DNA from: Nitrospirota bacterium
GTDB taxonomy: Bacteria; Nitrospirota; Nitrospiria; Nitrospirales; NS-4
Length of the DNA stretch: 58,892 bases
Assembly: GCA_005877815.1 (NCBI GenBank)
Contig: VBOG01000158.1
Span: 1 to 58,892, forward strand
Direction of reading: 5' to 3'
How positions within the stretch are numbered: position 1 is the first letter of the stretch; each line of letters begins with the position of its first letter. The translations under genes and the position numbers were made by a program. The notes under the pieces are model-generated. The model was not told the DNA's origin and searched no databases. It worked only from the letters and a program-made list of their open reading frames with translations. Shown here piece after piece: positions 53,787-58,892 of the stretch.

Positions 53787-56159
53787 ATGATTTATGATCT
53801 GCTGATCGTCGGAGCGGGGCCCGCGGGATTGAGTGCGGCGTGTCATGCCAAGAAAGAAGGCCTGAGCGTCCTCATCCTCGAACAAGGCGAATTCGCCAAC
53901 ACGGTCTTCGACTACCAGAAGAAAAAACATGTCATGGCAGAGCCAGGCGTGATTCCTTTGCGCAGCGGCTTGCCCTTTGAAGCGGGGTCCCGCGAGGAAG
54001 TTCTCCGGACCTGGCACGAGGCCGCCAGGAAACTCCAGATTCCGATCAACCGGCCGGAACTGGTCGAAGAGGTCGCCAAAAAAGACACGCTCTTTCAAAT
54101 CAGATCTAATAAGGCCACCTATCAAGCCAGGCATGTCATCCTTGCCATCGGCATCCAGGGAAACCCCAACCGGCTCGGCAAGCCGGGTGAAGAACTCCCG
54201 CACGTGACGTATAAGATGCCCGATCCGTTCATCTACAAAGATCTGGACGTCATATTAGTGGGGGCCGGCGACGCTGCGATCGAGGGGGCGCTGGCGCTGT
54301 GCGAAAGGAATCGAGTTTGCTGCGTGATCAACCGCAGTCCTGAATTTTACCGACTCAAGGAGTCTCTGGATCGACAGATCGACGATAAGATAAAAGCCAA
54401 GCGAGTGGTCCCCTATCACAACGCGGTCATCGAACGGTTCGAGCCGGGCTATACGTTCGTGTCGATTCCCGACGGCCTGGTGAAGATGAAAACCGACCTG
54501 GTGGTCATCCGTATCGGAGCCGCCTTGCCGAGAATCTTCTTAGAGAAATGCGGGGTGACCTTCACCTCCACCGTCCCCAATGCTCTACCGATTATTTCCG
54601 AGCATTACGAGACGAGTGTTCCCGGCCTCTATATCATCGGCGCGGCGGCCGGCTACAACCTCATCAAGCAGGGAATGAACCAAGGCTACGAGGTGGTGGA
54701 GCATATTCTGGGCCGTCAAATCGAGCCGGTCGAGGAGCCGCTTCTCAAGGAAAAACTATCCTTCCTTGAAGGAACCACCACAATGCGCTTGGACTATATC
54801 GCGCGCGCCATCCCCCTGCTGGCCGAGGTGCAGAAACAACATCTCCGGGAGCTGCTCCTGCAAACAACCGTGCATCAGGTGCCCCCCTGGCAGAATGTCT
54901 TTAAAGAGAACGATTTCACCGATAGCCTGTACATGATTCTGGAAGGAGAGGTTGGGATCACGTTTGCGCAGCGTCCAGGGGCGTTCCCTTTGCTTTTCAA
55001 ACGAGGCGAATTTTTCGGCGAGGTAAGCCTGCTCTCAGGCCGCCGAAGATCGGGCACGGTGACGACCGTGACGCCCGCCACGTTGCTTGAGGTCCCGCGC
55101 AAAGCGGTACTGCGGTTGATGGCAAGCGAGCCGTCGGTCAAACGCCTCCTGAACGAGACGTTCATCGCGCGAGCGATTCGGATCCATCTGTTTCCGGCCC
55201 GGAGCGACTTCCTCAAAGATTTGGCATGTCGCGCCGAAATCAAGACCTTCCAGAAGGATGAGGTGATCTTCAAGGAGGGGGATGTCGCCGTCGCCTTCTA
55301 CCTGATTCGCTCCGGCTCGGTCAAGATTACCAAGCGGGAGAGGGACCGGGAGATCGTGCTGAAATATGTCCCGGCCGGTCAGTATTTCGGCGAACGAGCC
55401 CTCCTCAACCGCCAGGACTCCCATCGCAGTGCGACCGTGACGGCCACCACTCGGACCGAACTCATCCTGTTACGGAAGGATGATTTCTACCTCATGTTGG
55501 AGACATTTCCTGAATTCGAGAAGACCCTGCGCCTGACCATGGAACACCGTCTCGTTGAGAATCAGGCCTTGCAGTTGATGGACTCAACGGGGCCGATCCA
55601 CCTTGATGAACTATTGCAGGAAGGTGTCTTCCAGGGGACCGATGTCCTGCTGATTGATGAGAGCAAGTGTGTTCGGTGCGATAACTGTGTATCGGCCTGC
55701 GCCGCGACGCACAACGGCCAGACGCGTCTGTATCGCGATGAAGGAGTCCTTTTCGGGACGTTGAAGGTTCCCACCTCCTGTCGCCATTGTGAGAATCCTC
55801 TCTGTCTCATCGACTGTCCGCCGGGCGATGCGATCCGCCGAGATCCCCGCGGCGAGGTTTACGTGGTCGAGGATCGGTGTATCGGGTGCGGCAATTGCGC
55901 GGCCAATTGCCCCTATGGCGTGATCTTCATGATGCACCAAAAGCCCAAAACCGGCGCGTTAGGGCGCCTACTGGGCCTGATCGGTCTCGCATCGACGGTG
56001 ACGGCCCCGGAGGAGCAACCGACGAAGGCTGTGAAGTGCGATCTCTGCCGGAACGATCCGGCCGGGCCGGCTTGCGTGCGAAGCTGCCCCACCGGCGCAG
56101 CGTTTCGGGTCAGTCCCGCGGAGTTCTTTAATCGAATCAACGTCGTCACGGACCAATGA
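53787..56159 (+). CDS. Flavoprotein fused to two cNMP-binding domains and a four-cluster ferredoxin
   Basis: This encodes 790 residues in four parts. Part one (1-315) is an FAD/NAD(P) reductase: GAGPAG at 9-14, the second nucleotide loop VGAGDAA at 158-164 and YIIGAAAGYNLIKQG near 282-296. It resembles YpdA-type reductases and has no redox CxxC. Part two (about 355-455) is a cyclic-nucleotide-binding domain with FGE at 410-412 but RSGT at the phosphate end. Part three (about 478-590) is a second one with an intact FGERALL and RSAT. Part four (618-780) is DmsB/NrfC-like with four sets of four Cys: 628/631/634/638, 665/668/673/677, 698/701/704/708 and 751/754/763/767. I chose ATG at 53787 over GTG at 53754. 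It is the cytoplasmic input of a probable electron-transfer unit. Confidence 0.88.
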   Translation: MIYDLLIVGAGPAGLSAACHAKKEGLSVLILEQGEFANTVFDYQKKKHVMAEPGVIPLRSGLPFEAGSREEVLRTWHEAARKLQIPINRPELVEEVAKKDTLFQIRSNKATYQARHVILAIGIQGNPNRLGKPGEELPHVTYKMPDPFIYKDLDVILVGAGDAAIEGALALCERNRVCCVINRSPEFYRLKESLDRQIDDKIKAKRVVPYHNAVIERFEPGYTFVSIPDGLVKMKTDLVVIRIGAALPRIFLEKCGVTFTSTVPNALPIISEHYETSVPGLYIIGAAAGYNLIKQGMNQGYEVVEHILGRQIEPVEEPLLKEKLSFLEGTTTMRLDYIARAIPLLAEVQKQHLRELLLQTTVHQVPPWQNVFKENDFTDSLYMILEGEVGITFAQRPGAFPLLFKRGEFFGEVSLLSGRRRSGTVTTVTPATLLEVPRKAVLRLMASEPSVKRLLNETFIARAIRIHLFPARSDFLKDLACRAEIKTFQKDEVIFKEGDVAVAFYLIRSGSVKITKRERDREIVLKYVPAGQYFGERALLNRQDSHRSATVTATTRTELILLRKDDFYLMLETFPEFEKTLRLTMEHRLVENQALQLMDSTGPIHLDELLQEGVFQGTDVLLIDESKCVRCDNCVSACAATHNGQTRLYRDEGVLFGTLKVPTSCRHCENPLCLIDCPPGDAIRRDPRGEVYVVEDRCIGCGNCAANCPYGVIFMMHQKPKTGALGRLLGLIGLASTVTAPEEQPTKAVKCDLCRNDPAGPACVRSCPTGAAFRVSPAEFFNRINVVTDQ

Positions 56160-56163
56160 CTCC

Positions 56164-57006
56164 TTGGAAGCCGTGCACGGGACCCTGCTGACATACGGGA
56201 ACAAGCGCTATCTGTGGGCCGCAACAATCGGAGCGGTTGCCCTCCTCCTCAGTTATTTCTATTACGCCAGCACCACCGTTCCCTCCGGGAGTACGGTCTG
56301 GGGGCTGGCATACGGATGGATCGGGCTGCTGGCGATCCTGATGCTCATGTTCCTGGGCATCCGGAAGCGGTGGTACTTCTCCCGTCTCGGCACACTCCAG
56401 GGCTGGACGAGCGCGCACGTGTATCTCGGGCTTCTGACTCTTCTGATCATTCCTTTGCATGCCGGCTTTCACTTTGGATGGGATGTCCATACCCTCGCCT
56501 ATTTATTGCTGGTGATCGTCATACTCAGCGGGATGGTGGGGCTTTTCCTCTATCTCACGGTCCCGACGATCCTGACCACATACGAGAGCAACATGCTTCC
56601 GGACAAGCTTGAGGCCGAGATTCATGAGATTCTCAAAGAGATGAAACAACTCGCCGCCGACAAGCCCGGTCTCTTTCAACGCCTCTATCAGGAGGAAGAC
56701 CACCGGTGCCGCGAACTCGAGGCTCAAGGATGGCGTACGCTGTTTACACCGGTTAACCCTCATGCCATCCTGGCCCAGCGGACGCATGACCTTCATAACC
56801 TGCTTGCGCGGATCCCGACGTCCGACCAGGAAGGTTTTTCACAGTTTGCCGGCCTGATCTTAAGGAAGACCGAATTGGAAGCCTATCTGGCGGCACAGAT
56901 GCGTTTGAAAAATGGACTTGAAGCCTGGTTGTACGTGCACGTGCCTGCGTCGTTCGCCATGCTGGCGGCCGTGGGCGTTCACCTCGTCACGGTTTTGTAT
57001 TACTAG
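56164..57006 (+). CDS. Membrane protein with a diheme cytochrome b-like histidine pattern
   Basis: This encodes 280 residues from TTG at 56164; GTG at 56173 is a possible start. Five hydrophobic helices lie at about 14-34, 46-66, 84-102, 110-132 and 257-279. A charged, coiled loop (about 140-250) sits between the last two. H85 and H99 on helix three and H259 and H273 on helix five are each 14 residues apart, the spacing used when two helices hold two b hemes. H103 and H109 are extra candidates. It starts four bases after the iron-sulfur flavoprotein and is followed by a decaheme cytochrome. I infer that it carries electrons across the membrane; the family name is not known to me. Confidence 0.78.
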   Translation: MEAVHGTLLTYGNKRYLWAATIGAVALLLSYFYYASTTVPSGSTVWGLAYGWIGLLAILMLMFLGIRKRWYFSRLGTLQGWTSAHVYLGLLTLLIIPLHAGFHFGWDVHTLAYLLLVIVILSGMVGLFLYLTVPTILTTYESNMLPDKLEAEIHEILKEMKQLAADKPGLFQRLYQEEDHRCRELEAQGWRTLFTPVNPHAILAQRTHDLHNLLARIPTSDQEGFSQFAGLILRKTELEAYLAAQMRLKNGLEAWLYVHVPASFAMLAAVGVHLVTVLYY

Positions 57007-57017
57007 CCGAGCGCCGT

Positions 57018-58730
57018 ATGCCGTTTACGATCATCGCGAAGGAAAGGCTGGGACCAGCGGGCGAAAAAATCACGACCACCCAACTCTCAGGCACAACCCT
57101 TCGCATCGGCCGGGGAACCGATAACGACCTGCATCTCAATGATCATTCGGTTCAGTACCATCACGCCGTCATTCAACAAGAAGACGCAGGCTACGTACTC
57201 CGCGACCTGAATGTTCTGAGCCTGACGTCGGTCAACGACATGCCGGTCAAAGAGATGGTCCTGCCCGAGGCCGGCACGATCCGAATCGGACCCTATACCT
57301 TTCGGTTTGCCGGGCCGACCGCCACCTCACCTTTCACGATTGAATACGACCTCACGGGCCTTTCTCCTGAAGCCTCCCCGGAGACGCCGGCTCCCATCCC
57401 TGCTGGATCGGAGGCAACGACGCGCGACGAAAAATTTCGGTTGGTTGCGGCCTACAAACTTCAGGGACGATACCTGACCAAAACAACAATTGCCGTTTTG
57501 GCCGTGTTCATGGTGTTGGGAGGAAGCGCGTTGGTCTATGCGCTAGGGAAGCACTTGATCTTCATGCCCGGAACGATCTCTGTCAAGCACAGGCTTTTCG
57601 CCAACGACTGCGCGCGCTGTCATGCGGCCTGGAAACCGATCTTCACGGTGGTGCCGGACAAAACCTGTCTGAGTTGCCACAGCGGGCCTCCGCATTTCAG
57701 CGAGCGTGCGTTTGGCCCGGCGCCACAGTGCGCCGGCTGTCACGCTGAGCACAAAGGCCGGGCGGTTCTGGCTGCGCTGCCCGATTCGACCTGTATTCAA
57801 TGCCACGGGGATCTGAAGGTCAAGGATGCCCGCATTCCGATCGCGCCGACAGTTCATAGCTTCATGGACGACCACCCCGAGTTTGCTATTACGGTGTCAC
57901 CGTTGGGGCAGCACCCTGCTCAACGGGCGCGGCTCAATGACGCCGAGCGGGTGGCGGATACTGCGGCCATCAAGTTGGACCACAAGCTTCATCTAAAGTC
58001 GAACCTCATGGGCCCGGGCGGCCCGGAGCAGCTGTCCTGCGCCAGTTGCCATCAGGCAGACCCGCAAGGGGCTTACATGCGTCCGGTGACTTATGAAAAG
58101 GATTGCATGCGTTGCCATCTTCTTGATTTCGACGAGCGCCTGCCGGGGAAAACCATTCCGCATGGTCAAACACCAGAAGAAGTGGACCGGTTTCTTCGCG
58201 CGACTTACGCGGAGTATTACCTCCTGCAACACCAGCCTGAGCTGAAACCTTCAGGAACAACGAGGCGGCTACCCGGCGCGCCCAGGCCTAAAGAGGAGAT
58301 ACGAATCAATGGAATGGTGGAAGAGGCGGAGCGGCTGCTTGTGGGTCCGCCTGGTTCAAAGACGAAGAAAGGCAAGTGCGTGCTCTGCCATATGGTGGAG
58401 CATACGGGCATAGCTTCTCAGTCGGACTTACACAAGCTCCCAATGATCGTGAAGACCGCCATGCCGGAGCGTTGGTTGCCATACAGCTACTTTGATCATA
58501 AGGCCCATCTCATGCTCCAATGCGTCGCCTGCCACGAAGCAGCTCCCCGTAGCGAACGAACCAGGGACGTGCTTTTGCCGAACATCGCATCGTGTCGGAA
58601 TTGTCACTTTGAGCCGGGAGGAGCGCGCACCCAATGCCTGACATGCCACGCCTATCACGATAAGTCGCAGGAGGCGCAGAAGCGTACAGATCAGGGGTAC
58701 TCAATCGAACAATTCAGGGAAGCGCATTAA
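57018..58730 (+). CDS. FHA domain-transmembrane-decaheme cytochrome c
   Basis: This encodes 570 residues. An FHA domain covers about 25-100 (LRIGRGTDNDLHLND, then HHAVI). The Ser that FHA domains use to hold phosphothreonine is replaced by Gln46. A linker rich in Pro and Glu leads to one membrane helix at 156-176. The periplasmic part has ten CxxCH heme sites, with His at 202, 221, 242, 263, 345, 367, 458, 506, 530 and 544. Extra His residues (for example in HKLHLK, DHKAHL and HAYHD) can serve as the second ligands, as in cytochrome c3-like proteins. It lies 11 bases after the b-type gene. It probably takes electrons from, or gives them to, that protein on the outer side of the membrane. Confidence 0.9.
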   Translation: MPFTIIAKERLGPAGEKITTTQLSGTTLRIGRGTDNDLHLNDHSVQYHHAVIQQEDAGYVLRDLNVLSLTSVNDMPVKEMVLPEAGTIRIGPYTFRFAGPTATSPFTIEYDLTGLSPEASPETPAPIPAGSEATTRDEKFRLVAAYKLQGRYLTKTTIAVLAVFMVLGGSALVYALGKHLIFMPGTISVKHRLFANDCARCHAAWKPIFTVVPDKTCLSCHSGPPHFSERAFGPAPQCAGCHAEHKGRAVLAALPDSTCIQCHGDLKVKDARIPIAPTVHSFMDDHPEFAITVSPLGQHPAQRARLNDAERVADTAAIKLDHKLHLKSNLMGPGGPEQLSCASCHQADPQGAYMRPVTYEKDCMRCHLLDFDERLPGKTIPHGQTPEEVDRFLRATYAEYYLLQHQPELKPSGTTRRLPGAPRPKEEIRINGMVEEAERLLVGPPGSKTKKGKCVLCHMVEHTGIASQSDLHKLPMIVKTAMPERWLPYSYFDHKAHLMLQCVACHEAAPRSERTRDVLLPNIASCRNCHFEPGGARTQCLTCHAYHDKSQEAQKRTDQGYSIEQFREAH

Positions 58731-58746
58731 GGACAAGAACCGGGCA

Positions 58747-58775
58747 GTCGGCGCTCTTTCGTAAAGAGCGCCGAC
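58747..58775. terminator. Strong 13-base-pair hairpin between convergent genes
   Basis: GTCGGCGCTCTTT (58747-58759) pairs perfectly with AAAGAGCGCCGAC (58763-58775) around a three-base CGT loop. It lies 16 bases after the decaheme gene and 15 before the cupredoxin stop on the other strand. That position fits a two-way terminator, although neither side has a long T-run. Confidence 0.6.
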
Positions 58776-58790
58776 CGCTGGTATTACTTC

Positions 58791-58892
58791 TTACCCGCCG
58801 CCGGACCCTGAATACTCCACCACAAGCATCTCCCCCTTCATGGAGGCATGAATGTCGCACCAGAAGGCGAACGACTCGTTTTCGTCCATACG
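58791..58892 (-). CDS. Cupredoxin-like copper protein, C-terminal end only
   Basis: Reading leftward from the window edge, the last 33 codons end at TAA (58793-58791). The text is RMDENESFAFWCDIHASMKG followed by EMLVVEYSGSGGG. The C-x2-H-x3-M arrangement in WCDIHASM is the usual end of a type 1 copper site in plastocyanin-like proteins (Cys, His and Met ligands). The first His ligand and the N terminus lie outside the window. It faces the decaheme gene. A small electron carrier or a domain of a larger oxidase are both possible. Confidence 0.7.
   Translation of the reverse strand, partial: RMDENESFAFWCDIHASMKGEMLVVEYSGSGGG

Overview
The window is a dense bacterial chromosome segment with roughly 60 percent G+C by eye. 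It carries about 53 protein genes, and no gene-free stretch is longer than about 200 bases. I saw no rRNA, tRNA, CRISPR array, insertion sequence or prophage gene. A fused NuoCD, a topA-trmFO-xerC-hslVU-argB run, a PilZ-free GAF-GGDEF protein, TonB/TPR proteins, a multiheme cytochrome and cupredoxin-type genes point to a Gram-negative, respiring, possibly chemolithotrophic bacterium. A Nitrospira-like member of the Nitrospirota, or a related lineage such as NC10, fits best. That is an inference from gene content; no marker phylogeny was possible.

Layout. Positions 1-2331 hold the start of a zinc-ribbon protein and a secreted protein with two InlB-type repeats. From 19818 down to 2352 nearly everything lies on the minus strand in one housekeeping run: RDD membrane protein, mreB-mreC-mreD-mrdA-rodA (cell shape), rng, dprA, topA, trmFO, xerC, hslV, hslU, argB, a small membrane protein and an isoaspartyl peptidase/asparaginase. 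Many neighbours overlap by ATGA/GTGA junctions. Divergent from it, 19938-20949 encodes a membrane-anchored SurA-N-like chaperone and a small unknown protein.

Positions 37172-21392 (minus) are a full 13-subunit complex I operon, nuoA-B-CD-E-F-G-H-I-J-K-L-M-N. It is preceded, with an ATGA overlap, by a MidA/NDUFAF7-type methyltransferase. The human relative methylates an arginine of the NuoD homologue, and that arginine is conserved here. Upstream are a GAF-GGDEF diguanylate cyclase and secA.

Positions 41429-46844 (plus) are an envelope region: a HEAT protein, a small exported metal-ligand-rich protein, an outer-membrane barrel, a TlpA thioredoxin, and a coupled TonB-TPR-TonB operon. Positions 46985-49930 (minus) hold yqeY, an AsmA-like protein, a NUDIX hydrolase and gcvT. 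Positions 50105-53694 hold two SAM methyltransferases and an unrecognised 387-residue protein.

The most unusual part is 53787-58730 (plus), a compact three-gene unit. It encodes a flavoprotein fused to two cyclic-nucleotide-binding domains and a 16-cysteine iron-sulfur domain, a membrane protein whose histidine spacing fits a diheme cytochrome b, and an FHA-transmembrane-decaheme cytochrome c. Together they look like a signal-gated transmembrane electron conduit. Past a strong hairpin, a convergent cupredoxin gene is cut by the window end.
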